A stretch of DNA of 64,000 nt from positions 393,495-457,494 of the forward strand of contig SAQG01000002.1 in NCBI GenBank assembly GCA_004020315.1. Direction: 5' to 3'. This document shows positions 36,546 to 44,695 of this stretch, piece by piece (position 1 is the first letter of the stretch; every line of letters begins with the position of its first letter). The position numbers were made by a program, and so were the translations under genes. This DNA comes from Mesorhizobium sp. Its GTDB lineage: Bacteria > Pseudomonadota > Alphaproteobacteria > Rhizobiales > Rhizobiaceae. The notes under the pieces are model-generated. The model was not told the DNA's origin and searched no databases. It saw only the letters and a list, made by a program, of their open reading frames with translations.

Positions 36546-38110
36546 GCGTCCGCTCCTCGGGCTGGCGTCTTCGCCATGCCTCCAACAGGGATCGCTTCGC
36601 CATGGATGTTGAGCGCGCTGGCGATCAGCGCCCGCTCGGTGATCTCGGCGCCGACCAGCTCGCGCTTGACCGCTCCGTCATAGAGCACCAGCACCCGGTC
36701 GCAGCAGCCGATCAGCTCGTCATAGTCGGTCGAGTAAAACAGGATCGCCGCGCCTTGGTCGGCGAGCTTGCGCATCAGCTGATACAGCTCCTGCTTGGTG
36801 CCGACATCGATGCCCCGCGTCGGGTCGTTGAGCAGGATGATGCGCGGCTGCCGCATCAGCCATTTGGCGATGACGACCTTCTGCTGGTTGCCACCGGACA
36901 GCGCACCGACCGGAATGTCGAGGCCGGCAGTCTTGATCGCCAGCAGCCCGACCATGTCGTCGATCAGCCGCTGCTCGGCGGCACGGTCGATGATGCCGGC
37001 CCTCGACAGCCGGTCGAGTGCGGCGAAGGAGAGGTTTTCGCGCACCGTCATCGGCAGCATCAGGCCTTCCGTCTTGCGGTCTTCCGGGATCAGCGCCATG
37101 CCGATCCGATCACCGCGCGCCTTGGCCGGACTGGCGATCGCCACCGGTTTGCCGTCGATCAATATCTGGCCGCTAAGGCCGCGCAGCACGCCGAAGAAGG
37201 CGAGCAGCAGTTCGCGCTGGCCCTGGCCGTCGAGACCGCCGAGGCCGACGACCTCGCCTAAGCCGACCGACAGCGAGATATTGTCAAGCCGGTCGGTCCA
37301 GGACAGCTTGCGCGCCTCCAGTACGGGCACGGCTGCGCCCGGCACGCGCGCCGGTTTCGGTGGGAAAATATGGCTGTATTCGCGGCCGATCATCAGCTCG
37401 ACGACTTCATTGTCGCTCTTCGTGCCTGCCGCGTAGCTGGCGACATTGCGGCCGTTGCGGAACACCGTGCACTGGTCGGCAAGTTCGGCGATCTCGTTCA
37501 TCCGATGCGAAATGTACAGCAGCGCCAGCCCTTCCGAGCGCAGCCGCTTCAAGACGCCGAAGATCTTGGCGACGTCGGCCGCGGTCAGCGCCGAGGTCGC
37601 TTCGTCGAGGATCAGGATGCGCGGCTTCCTGGCAAGTGCCTTGGCGATCTCGACCATCTGCCTTCTTGAAAGCGGAAGATCCTTGACCAGCGCCAGCGGG
37701 TGGATGTCGGCGGCGCCCGCGCGCGCCAGCGCTTCTTCCGCAATGCGTCGCTGCGCCTTGCGATCGATCATGCCGAAGCGTTTCGGCGGATCGGAAATGA
37801 CAATGTTGTCGGCGACGCTGAGTTCGGGAACGAGCGACAGCTCCTGGAAGATGCAGACGATGCCGGCCTGGTTGGCCGCGGCCGGCGAAGCGAAGGTCAC
37901 CTCGCTTCCGTCCAGCATCATGCGGCCTTCGTCAGGGGCGACGACGCCGGCCATGACCTTGATCAGCGTCGATTTGCCGGCGCCGTTTTCGCCGAGGATG
38001 GCGTGGATGCTGCCTGGCGTAACCGAAAGCTCGGCCTTTTCCAGCGCCCGCACACCGCCATAGCGCTTGGATATGCCCTCCATGCGGAAGAGCGGAACCG
38101 CACCGTCCAT
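36542..38110 (-). CDS. Sugar ABC transporter ATP-binding protein (RbsA/MglA type, two NBDs)
   Basis: A 522-residue double ATPase. NBD1 has Walker A GENGAGKSTL, signature LSRRQMVEIAKAL and Walker B ILILDEATSAL. NBD2 has the degenerate Walker A typical of the family (GLGGLDGQGQREL), signature LSGGNQQKVVIAKWL and Walker B IILLNDPTRGID, where Asn replaces a usual hydrophobic/acidic neighbour as in RbsA relatives. It energises the two downstream permeases. It is the second gene of the operon, 70 bases after the binding-protein gene. Confidence 0.93.
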   Translation of the reverse strand: MDGAVPLFRMEGISKRYGGVRALEKAELSVTPGSIHAILGENGAGKSTLIKVMAGVVAPDEGRMMLDGSEVTFASPAAANQAGIVCIFQELSLVPELSVADNIVISDPPKRFGMIDRKAQRRIAEEALARAGAADIHPLALVKDLPLSRRQMVEIAKALARKPRILILDEATSALTAADVAKIFGVLKRLRSEGLALLYISHRMNEIAELADQCTVFRNGRNVASYAAGTKSDNEVVELMIGREYSHIFPPKPARVPGAAVPVLEARKLSWTDRLDNISLSVGLGEVVGLGGLDGQGQRELLLAFFGVLRGLSGQILIDGKPVAIASPAKARGDRIGMALIPEDRKTEGLMLPMTVRENLSFAALDRLSRAGIIDRAAEQRLIDDMVGLLAIKTAGLDIPVGALSGGNQQKVVIAKWLMRQPRIILLNDPTRGIDVGTKQELYQLMRKLADQGAAILFYSTDYDELIGCCDRVLVLYDGAVKRELVGAEITERALIASALNIHGEAIPVGGMAKTPARGADA

Positions 38111-38180
38111 CGGCCCCTCCCAAGGCGCTTGTTCTTCGGGACCGGCGCCGCGGGATATCCCGCGGCGCCGAGCGATCAGC

Positions 38181-39305
38181 CTACTGGTTTTCCTTGCTCT
38201 GGCCCATGATTTCCTGCGCGGTGAAATTGATGCCGCAGGTCGGGAAAGAGTTGCCGACGAAGAAATTATCGGACTGGTCGGGGAAATAGTCCTGGCCTTC
38301 CTTGAAGTTCGGATGCTCGACGATCGCCAGCGGCAGCTTCACCGCTTGCGGGACGACCTGGCCTTCGAGCGCGGCAATCGCTGTCTTCATGGCGACCGCC
38401 ACCTGGGCGGGGCCGGTTCCGGCCGACGAGCATTTCAGCCCGTCTGCGGCAAATTTGGCGCAGAATTTGCGGAAGCCATTCTCGGTTTCGCCACCGAACG
38501 GCACGAACGGATGCTTGGCGTCGATCATCGCCTGGACGATGCCGGTGTCGCCGCCCTGCCCGGTGATGCCGTCGAAGGGACCGTTGGTGGCGATCGCGTC
38601 GGCCGTAGCCTTTTGCGCCACGCCATCGTCCCATTTGCCGACGACTTCGGTGACCTCCCACTTCTTGCCGGAAGCGTTGAGGACCTCATGGATGCCGTTG
38701 TGGCGGTCGGTGTCGACCGACGTGCCGGCAACGCCGCGCACCTCGAGGATCTTGCCACCATTGGGAATATGCTTGATCAGCCAGTTGGCCCACAACTCGC
38801 CAAGGCCTTTTTGGTCGACATTGACGTTGATGGCGTCCTTGGTGTCGAGAATGTTGTCGAAGGCGACCAGCACGACGCCGGCTTCCTTGGCGCGCTTAAT
38901 GACCGGCCCGAAAGCCGTTGGATTCTGCGCGTTGACGACGATCGCGTCATAGCCGGAATCGATGAAGTTGTTGATCGCCGAGATCTGCGCCGGCACGTCT
39001 TCGCCGGTCGACACGACCTTGAATTCCTTCAGTTTGGCCGCGACCTCCGGCTGCGCCGCATAGGCCTTCGCTGTCTGCACCATCTGGATGCGCCAGGTGT
39101 TGGCGATGTAGCCATTGGCGAGCGCAATGCGGTAAGGGCCTTCCTTCTTGGGGAATTTGAAGAACTGCGTGTCGGCGGCCCATGGCGCGAAGCACTCCGG
39201 CTCGGCGGACGGGCCCGCGACGATTTCGGGCTCGGCGAGTGCCGACGAGCTCAGCATGACGAATGCAGTGGCGGCAACGATGCCACCAACGAGTGACTTG
39301 AACAT
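38181..39305 (-). CDS. Sugar ABC transporter periplasmic substrate-binding protein
   Basis: About 374 residues. Signal peptide (GIVAATAFVMLSSSALA), then a type 1 periplasmic-binding fold (IALANGYIANTWRIQMVQTA; DAIVVNAQNPTAFGPVIKRAKEAGVVLVAFD; GQGGDTGIVQAMIDAKHP). The ATG at 39305 has GGGAGG seven bases upstream, so the in-frame TTG 21 bases earlier is not the start. It opens the importer operon, behind an operator-like palindrome and AT-rich repeats. Cys residues in ECFAP, KFCAKF, LKCSS and PTCGI may form disulfides. The ligand is inferred to be gluconate or a related aldonate from the linked gntK. Confidence 0.9.
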   Translation of the reverse strand: MFKSLVGGIVAATAFVMLSSSALAEPEIVAGPSAEPECFAPWAADTQFFKFPKKEGPYRIALANGYIANTWRIQMVQTAKAYAAQPEVAAKLKEFKVVSTGEDVPAQISAINNFIDSGYDAIVVNAQNPTAFGPVIKRAKEAGVVLVAFDNILDTKDAINVNVDQKGLGELWANWLIKHIPNGGKILEVRGVAGTSVDTDRHNGIHEVLNASGKKWEVTEVVGKWDDGVAQKATADAIATNGPFDGITGQGGDTGIVQAMIDAKHPFVPFGGETENGFRKFCAKFAADGLKCSSAGTGPAQVAVAMKTAIAALEGQVVPQAVKLPLAIVEHPNFKEGQDYFPDQSDNFFVGNSFPTCGINFTAQEIMGQSKENQ

Positions 39306-39457
39306 CGATATTCCTCCCAGTTGCAATTCTGATTGTTTTACGCGTCTCGCGCGCCTGGCCCGGCACCTCCGCCTTGCCCGTCGCGCTTTTCAGGTGGCTA
39401 GGTGCCGACCCGATCTCCTCCCTTGTCGCTCGGCTAACCGAAGTAAAAACTATCATA

Positions 39458-39504
39458 TTATACATAATAAACAAGCATGAGCTGTCGCTTATATATAATA
39501 AACA
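39458..39504 (-). promoter_or_regulatory. AT-rich direct repeats in the importer promoter region
   Basis: Two 16-base copies differing at one position lie at 39458-39473 and 39489-39504, exactly 31 bp apart (about three helical turns). On the minus strand each reads TGTTTATTAT-x-TATAA, and the downstream copy contains an exact TATAAT (39462-39457) usable as a -10 box. They lie between the LacI-type operator and the binding-protein gene. Confidence 0.5.
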
Positions 39505-39543
39505 GACTTCGGTCTTTGCCGTGAGCTCTCTGCCAAAGCAGAT

Positions 39544-39555
39544 GGTAGCGCTACC
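39544..39555. promoter_or_regulatory. LacI-type operator (GGTAGCGCTACC)
   Basis: A perfect 12-bp palindrome with the central CG step characteristic of LacI/GalR-family operators. It lies between the LacI-family gene and the importer operon, about 40 bases upstream of the first AT-rich repeat. The linked LacI regulator is the obvious candidate to bind it and repress the importer until an inducer, perhaps gluconate, appears. Confidence 0.75.
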
Positions 39556-39600
39556 CATGACGCCGTGTAAAGCGTCATTTCGCGGCGCCTGGAAGTGCTT

Positions 39601-40629
39601 TCAGCGGGCCGTACTCTCGCGGCACCTGAGTTCGAAGCCGAGGTCGACCACCGGCTCTTGCGGGCGCTTGCCTGCAATCGCCGCGAGCGCCATGGCGACC
39701 GACAGCCGGCCGATCTCGTAGCGAGGCGTCCGGATGCTGGTGACCGATGGAAAGGCCACTTCCATCATATCGAGATCGTTGAAGCCTGTGATGCCGATCG
39801 TCTTCGGCACGGCGATCGAGGCGCGGTGGCACTCGAACAGCACGCCGAGCGCGATGTCGTCATTGTTGCAGAAAACCCCGTCCAACGTCGGCACCTTGGC
39901 CAGTGCGTCGCGAAACAGTTCGCGCCCGAGCGTCACGCTGGACGGCACCGGCGTGGTGGTGATCAGCCGCGCGTCGAACAGACCGGCCGCCTCCATCGCC
40001 GCGCGATAGCCGGCCAGGCGACGCTGCGAACGCGGGTCCATGCGCGCGCCGATGAAGCCGATGCGGCGATAGCCCACCTCAATCATGTGCTCCGCCGCCA
40101 CCCTGCCGCCGTCGAAATGCGAGAAGCCGACCATCATATCGACCGGATCGGGCCCGGTCTCCATGACCTGCACCACAGGGCAACCGGCCGTCTCGAGCAG
40201 TCTTCGCGACGTTGGCGTCTGGTCGATGCCCGCCACGATCAGCGCCGCCGGGCGCTGCGGGCCGAACACCTGCAGCAGCCGTTCCTCCTCTAGGCCTGAA
40301 TAATGGGTGTTGCCGAGCTGGATGCGATAGGAGCTGTCCGACAGGCTGTCATAGATCCCGCGCAGCACTTCGGCAAAGACGCTGTTGGTGAGCGACGGCA
40401 CCAGCACGCCAAAGACCTCGGCGCGCGCCGAAGCCAGCGCTCGCGCATTCGGGTCGGGCAGATAGCCGAGCTCATCGACAGCCGCCTGGATCTTGCGGCG
40501 CAGATCCTCCGAAACACGCCCCGGCTCGCGCAAGGCGCGTGAGACGGTGATGGCGCCGACGCCGGCCTTGCGCGCGACATCGGCGATCGTCGGACGGCCG
40601 CCGCCGCGGCGCGAGCGCGGTTTGGTCAC
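39601..40629 (-). CDS. LacI-family transcriptional repressor (GntR/IdnR-like)
   Basis: A 342-residue regulator: N-terminal helix-turn-helix and hinge (PTIADVARKAGVGAITVSRAL; LGYLPDPNARALAS) followed by a periplasmic-binding-like effector domain (VFGVLVPSLTNSVFAEVLRGIYD; DGVFCNNDDIALGVLFEC; IGITGFNDLDMMEVAFPSVTSI). The overall look is that of gluconate-type repressors (GntR of E. coli). It lies upstream of, and on the same strand as, the ABC importer and gntK genes, with a palindromic operator in the 295-base gap. Autoregulation cannot be judged. Confidence 0.9.
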   Translation of the reverse strand: MTKPRSRRGGGRPTIADVARKAGVGAITVSRALREPGRVSEDLRRKIQAAVDELGYLPDPNARALASARAEVFGVLVPSLTNSVFAEVLRGIYDSLSDSSYRIQLGNTHYSGLEEERLLQVFGPQRPAALIVAGIDQTPTSRRLLETAGCPVVQVMETGPDPVDMMVGFSHFDGGRVAAEHMIEVGYRRIGFIGARMDPRSQRRLAGYRAAMEAAGLFDARLITTTPVPSSVTLGRELFRDALAKVPTLDGVFCNNDDIALGVLFECHRASIAVPKTIGITGFNDLDMMEVAFPSVTSIRTPRYEIGRLSVAMALAAIAGKRPQEPVVDLGFELRCRESTAR

Positions 40630-40865
40630 AGCCCTGCCCTAAACGCGGCGCCGAAGCGCGGCCGCGAAATGCTGTTCAGCGTCTTTGCCACTGTCGCCAT
40701 GCCAACCCATACCAGAGATTATGGCTGCCGCCGCACTCCGTCTGGCGTCGCGCAGCCCTCAGCGATTGTCAAGCGAACGGGCCAGGACCCTAACTCGGGT
40801 AGTGTCTCACTTTGAATTTCGGCTGGGGGTGAGCGGGCGTCTTGTGGCCTGTCGTGTTTAGGCCT

Positions 40866-41087
40866 CTACGCCGTGCGTCGTCCGCTGCGCCACCTCGTGG
40901 CATAGGGCAACGCGAACAAGTACAGACCGCTGAGCATGAGCAAGCCGAGCGGGATCAGCGGCATGAGGTATACCCAGTAGGCGGGCTCCACACCTACGCC
41001 CAAGGTGATGAAGATGGCAGCGACGACCGCCGTAAAAATGATCGACAGCCAGCGGTGGAGTTGCCGAATCCATGTGTTCCAGTTCAT
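40866..41087 (-). CDS. Small two- or three-helix membrane protein (PepSY-TM-like N-terminus)
   Basis: A 73-residue protein with an IRQLHRWLSIIF segment resembling the first helix of PepSY-associated membrane proteins, then hydrophobic stretches (AAIFITLGVGV and YLMPLIPLGLLMLSGLYLFALP) and a basic C-terminal tail. A strong AGGAGG lies six bases before the ATG, which supports real expression. It follows the damaged AHSA1 gene by 139 bases on the same strand. The function is unknown. Confidence 0.75.
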   Translation of the reverse strand: MNWNTWIRQLHRWLSIIFTAVVAAIFITLGVGVEPAYWVYLMPLIPLGLLMLSGLYLFALPYATRWRSGRRTA

Positions 41088-41226
41088 TTAGGACCTCCTC
41101 TGAAGACAAGCCGAAGCGGATCGGGCGATCGCTTGGCCGGCGGCCTTCTTTGCCACGTTGTTTGATTTGACGGACGTCTTGTTGGGGATTGCGTTCACCC
41201 GCAATGCCTATTTGGTGCCGGCACGC

Positions 41227-41636
41227 CTATTCTATCCGCGCCAGGACCTGCTCCAGGTTCGTAAAGAACCGCTGCCAGCCGTATTGGGCACCCTGGTAGT
41301 ACTGCTGCTGATCCGGCCGGAATCCCAACTGCTCCATGCGCAGATGGGTCCCCGTGCTCGTAGGGGTGAGCGTCCACGTGACGACACTCCTAAGATCCTG
41401 GTATCCCACGTGTAAGACAGCGTCTTGTTGGGCTCGACTGCCTGGACCTGACAGTCGACCGCCCCCCAGTCAGCGCTAAGATTGAAACGGTGACCCTCGT
41501 CTGGCTTGAAATCGTTCTTCATCAGCCACTCCTCGATCAGGTGTGATTGCGTGAGCGCGCGCCAGATCTTTTCCGGCGGAAAAGCGACCTCCCGTTCGAC
41601 AACGACGGAGCGCGTTTCGGTCTCAGTATTGGTCAT
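41227..41636 (-). pseudogene. AHSA1/SRPBCC-family protein gene with a frameshift
   Basis: The ATG at 41636 (overlapping the arsR stop as ATGA) opens a START-like AHSA1 protein (VEREVAFPPEKIWRALTQSH, LIEEWLMKNDF, VEPNKTLSYTW). At a GGG run on the minus strand (41405-41407) the homology jumps to another frame, which continues SVVTWTLTPTSTGTHLRMEQ and ends FTNLEQVLARIE at 41227. Adding one G restores a normal protein of about 137 residues. Either one base was lost recently or this is a sequencing error in a G run. The family usually binds small hydrophobic ligands; the pairing with an ArsR regulator is common in rhizobia. Confidence 0.8.
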
Positions 41637-41956
41637 TGGTCCATCCTTTTGAGCAGATCTTCGAGGTTGTCGAACCGGCTTTGCCAGAATCCAGCCATCT
41701 GGTTCGTCCAGTCGATCAGCGGCGCCAATGCGCCGAGTTCGGCGCTGTAATGCGTGTTGCGGCCTTCGTGGCGGTCGCGCACCAACCCGGCCTGCTTCAG
41801 GACCCCAAGATGCTTTGACACGGCCGGTTGCGAGACCCCAGCCCGAGCGGTCAGTGCCGCGACGGTCTGGTTTCCGTCGCGACACAGCCGTTCGAAGATG
41901 GCCCGTCGCGTCGGGTCGGCAAGCGTTCTGAAAAGGATCTCGTGGGGCTGTGACAT
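41633..41956 (-). CDS. ArsR-family transcriptional regulator
   Basis: A 107-residue winged-helix protein (ILFRTLADPTRRAIFERLCR; AALTARAGVSQPAVSKHLGVLKQAGLV; RNTHYSAELGALAPLIDW). It lacks the metal-binding cysteines of arsenic sensors and belongs to the subgroup paired with AHSA1/SRPBCC proteins. The chosen ATG at 41956 starts MSQPHEIL; the upstream in-frame opening would add a repeated IGLSIA segment that is really two DNA repeats. Its stop overlaps the start of the AHSA1 gene by 4 bases. Confidence 0.88.
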   Translation of the reverse strand: MSQPHEILFRTLADPTRRAIFERLCRDGNQTVAALTARAGVSQPAVSKHLGVLKQAGLVRDRHEGRNTHYSAELGALAPLIDWTNQMAGFWQSRFDNLEDLLKRMDQ

Positions 41957-41986
41957 GGCAATCGATAACCCTATGGCTATTGATAA
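41955..41986 (-). promoter_or_regulatory. Tandem 18-bp-spaced repeats at the arsR start (candidate operator)
   Basis: ATGGCAATCGATAA (41955-41968) and ATGGCTATTGATAA (41973-41986) match at 12 of 14 positions with an 18-bp period, ending at the arsR start codon. The position suits autorepression by the ArsR protein. Confidence 0.45.
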
Positions 41987-42108
41987 ACCAATAACCACCG
42001 AGATATGTGTAAGTCAAGCAGGAGCGTGGCCCGGCATCCGCATCACAGGAGCCATCGGCCATGTCTCTTCCATAGGCTCTGGCCATCGGCAGCCAACGGG
42101 GTCAGTGC

Positions 42109-43341
42109 TCAGGCCATCGCCGCGGCGCTGCGCCGTGCCTTCCACAGCAGCAGCACCATGGCCGCTATGTTCAGCAGGTTCCAGGCAATGCCGTTGAGGA
42201 ATGCGGCGGCGTAGGAGCCGGTCAGATCGTAGATCCAGCCCGACATCCAGCCGCCGATCGCCATGCCGAAGATGGTTGCCATCATGACGATGCCGACGCG
42301 CTGGCCGGCTTCTTTGGCGGGCATGTATTCGCGCACGATGATCGCATAGCAAGGCACGATGCCGCCCTGCGACAGACCGAAGACCAGCGAAACGACGTAA
42401 AGCGAGGCGAGCCTGTCGAAGGGAATGTAGAACAACAGCGACAGGGCTTGCAGCACCGAGCCGATCAGCAGGGTTTTCACGCCGCCGATCCGATCGGCAA
42501 GGAAGCCGGATGCCAGCCGGCTGACGACACCCGCCGCCATCATGATCGACAGCATGTCGGCGCCCCGCGCCACGCCGTAGCCGAGGTCTATGCAATAGGC
42601 GACAATATGGACCTGCGGCATCGACATCGCCACACAGCAGCCAAGGCCGGCGACGACGAGCAGCACCTGCAGCGCTGCCGGTGACAGCGAGATCGGCTGG
42701 ACGGGCCGGCTGCCGGGGGAGCCGGGAGCCGCGCCACGTGGCGCGCCGCGCCTGAGCAGCAGGATCAGCGGCACCATGGTCGCGAGGCAGACGACGCCGA
42801 TCAGGCCACAGGTGAAACGCCAGCCTTCGCTCTGCATGACGTAGGGCATTGCCAACGGCCAGATCGCCCCGGCGAGATAGCTGCCGGCAGCGGCAGCCGT
42901 CACCGCTACGCCGCGGCGGCGGTTGAACCAGTGCGAGATGTCGGCGATCAGCGGCCCGAAGATCGCCGACGTGCCGACGCCGATCAAAAGTCCCTGGACA
43001 AGAGTGAATTGCAGGATCGAAGTGGTCAGCGACGCCAGCAGGAAACCGGCACCGAGCGCCACCGAGGCAATAAGCGCCGGGACCCAGTAGCCCATGCGGT
43101 CGATGGCGCGGCCGACCAGCACATTGCCGACGGCGAAGCCGACCATGGTCGCGGTATAGGGCATCGACGCAGCGGCGCGATCGACGCCGAATTCCGCCTG
43201 AACGGCGGGCAGCACCACGACCACCGCCCACATGCCGACGCCGCCGATCGTCGCCAGCAGCACAGAAATGCCGAGCCGCATCCAGGCATAGGCGCTATCG
43301 ATGCCGCGGCTGCTTGCCTGGCTGGAGACGGTTGTGATCAA
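42109..43341 (-). CDS. MFS transporter, 12 transmembrane helices
   Basis: A 410-residue major facilitator (VVVLPAVQAEFGVDRAAAS; the A-motif-like VGRAIDRMGYWVPAL in loop 2-3; HWFNRRRGVAVTAAAAGSYLAGAIWPL; second A-motif-like FLADRIGGVKTLLIG). The pattern resembles the oxalate/formate and monocarboxylate-type MFS carriers common in alphaproteobacteria. It is monocistronic, and divergent from the DUF3175 gene. The substrate is unknown. Confidence 0.88.
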   Translation of the reverse strand: MITTVSSQASSRGIDSAYAWMRLGISVLLATIGGVGMWAVVVVLPAVQAEFGVDRAAASMPYTATMVGFAVGNVLVGRAIDRMGYWVPALIASVALGAGFLLASLTTSILQFTLVQGLLIGVGTSAIFGPLIADISHWFNRRRGVAVTAAAAGSYLAGAIWPLAMPYVMQSEGWRFTCGLIGVVCLATMVPLILLLRRGAPRGAAPGSPGSRPVQPISLSPAALQVLLVVAGLGCCVAMSMPQVHIVAYCIDLGYGVARGADMLSIMMAAGVVSRLASGFLADRIGGVKTLLIGSVLQALSLLFYIPFDRLASLYVVSLVFGLSQGGIVPCYAIIVREYMPAKEAGQRVGIVMMATIFGMAIGGWMSGWIYDLTGSYAAAFLNGIAWNLLNIAAMVLLLWKARRSAAAMA

Positions 43342-43519
43342 GGCATTTCCTGTCGCGGTCCTGCGAAATCGACCGGTTCGACACCACTATCGACACATTG
43401 GCGGCGCCGTGCAGCGCCACATCCCGCAAATCCGTGGCTCCAGGGATTTAAGCTGCAGTGGAACAGTGGCCGCCGTCCCGGAGTTTTTCCATCAACTCAC
43501 CAATGGAAGGAGCCCTATC

Positions 43520-43807
43520 ATGACCGCGAAAAGGAAATGGTCGGCCGAGGTGACCGAGCACAGCGATGCGTTGGACCTCGAGGAGCATATCTTCGAATCC
43601 CGCGATCCCAAAAAGATTGCGGCCTCGCTGAAGCGATCGGCCGAACACAGCGACCGGCGCAAGGCGGAGCCATTCCAGTCCGCCATGTCGATGCTGAATT
43701 TCTACATCAACCGTGCCGGCAAGAACCTGCCGGCCAAGCAGAAGAAAGTGCTGGAGGACGCCAAGGACGAACTCCGTGCCGCGTTTGGTCGACCGAGAGA
43801 AGATTAG
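43520..43807 (+). CDS. DUF3175 domain protein
   Basis: A 95-residue protein with the family signature (KRKWSAEVTEHSDALDLEEHIF; DPKKIAASLKRSAEHS; SMLNFYINRAGKNLP). Basic and acidic residues alternate, and no membrane segment is seen. GGAAGGAG lies about seven bases before the ATG. The longer reading frame opening at 43301 is not supported. The family is of unknown function and often found near stress genes in soil bacteria. Confidence 0.88.
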   Translation: MTAKRKWSAEVTEHSDALDLEEHIFESRDPKKIAASLKRSAEHSDRRKAEPFQSAMSMLNFYINRAGKNLPAKQKKVLEDAKDELRAAFGRPRED

Positions 43808-43816
43808 AGGATCGAC

Positions 43817-44593
43817 CTACCTCGACTTGATGACGCTATCTGTATTGGCCAGGAGCTTGCGCACCGCATTGCGTGCCGCATCCGGCCGCTGCAGGCGGAT
43901 GTTCTTTTCGATCGCCTCGTGCAGCTTCTGCGCGTGCTGCAAATCGTCCACTTCCCGCGTCGTATAGGCGAACAGATGATCGAACGCCGATTCAATCAGC
44001 ACACCGAGCGGCACCAGAAGGTCGTTGCCTGACGCCCGCAGGATGGCCAGATGAAAACGCGTGTCGGCACGTGTGCGCTCCTGCAGCGTCGTCGCCTCGC
44101 CCATTTCCCGGCAGGCCTGGCTGATCTCGGCCATCTGTGCGTCTGTGCGGCGCATGGCGGCAAAGGCGGTCGCTTCAGGCTCGATGATGTGCCGGAACTC
44201 CTGCACCGTTTTCAGGAACACCTCGCGGTCCGGCGATGTCGCGTACCAGGCCAGCACGTCGCGATCGAGCAGGTTCCAGCGCTCTTTTGGTTCGACCCAG
44301 CTGCCGATCTTGGGGCGTGAGGCCAGCAGGCTCTTGGCCATCAGCATCTTGATCGCTTCGCGCACCGCCGAGCGGCTGACGTCGAAGGTCTCCGACCATT
44401 TGGCTTCGTTGGGCAGGATGGTTCCCGGCGGATAGTCGCCGCGCACGATCCTGAGACCGATTTCGTTGGCTAGCGACGCATGCACGCTCGACCCAGGCAT
44501 ACGCGCCGCATCGGCACGGCGAACGACAGCCGGGCGCTCGGCGGACGCCGCCTTGGCCGGTGTTTTTCCCTTATTCGGCTTCCCGTCCCGCAT
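43817..44593 (-). CDS. GntR-family regulator, FadR/FCD subfamily (copy 1)
   Basis: A 258-residue regulator: a basic, Ala-rich N-terminal tail, winged helix-turn-helix (IVRGDYPPGTILPNEAKWSE; VSRSAVREAIKMLMAKSLLASRPKIGS is its core) and an all-helical FCD effector domain (EFRHIIEPEATAFAA; DTRFHLAILRASGNDLLVPL; LHEAIEKNIRLQRPDAARNAV). FCD regulators of this kind answer to sugar acids such as galactonate or hexuronate derivatives. It follows the SDR dehydrogenase gene by 102 bases on the same strand. It is nearly identical over the whole domain region to copy 2 at 51045-51842. Confidence 0.92.
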   Translation of the reverse strand: MRDGKPNKGKTPAKAASAERPAVVRRADAARMPGSSVHASLANEIGLRIVRGDYPPGTILPNEAKWSETFDVSRSAVREAIKMLMAKSLLASRPKIGSWVEPKERWNLLDRDVLAWYATSPDREVFLKTVQEFRHIIEPEATAFAAMRRTDAQMAEISQACREMGEATTLQERTRADTRFHLAILRASGNDLLVPLGVLIESAFDHLFAYTTREVDDLQHAQKLHEAIEKNIRLQRPDAARNAVRKLLANTDSVIKSR

Positions 44594-44695
44594 GCGTTCA
44601 CAAAGTCCGGATTCCGAGGGCTGTCAAGCACGGGAAAAGCCTCGGGCTGCAAAGCCTGCTTCTGCGCACAGATCAGCCCGGGTGCATCGACCCCG

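Noticed and set aside
35569..36603. Long N-terminal extension of the second sugar permease frame
   Set aside because: The residues are a shadow of the first permease gene; permease homology begins near the GTG at 35568.
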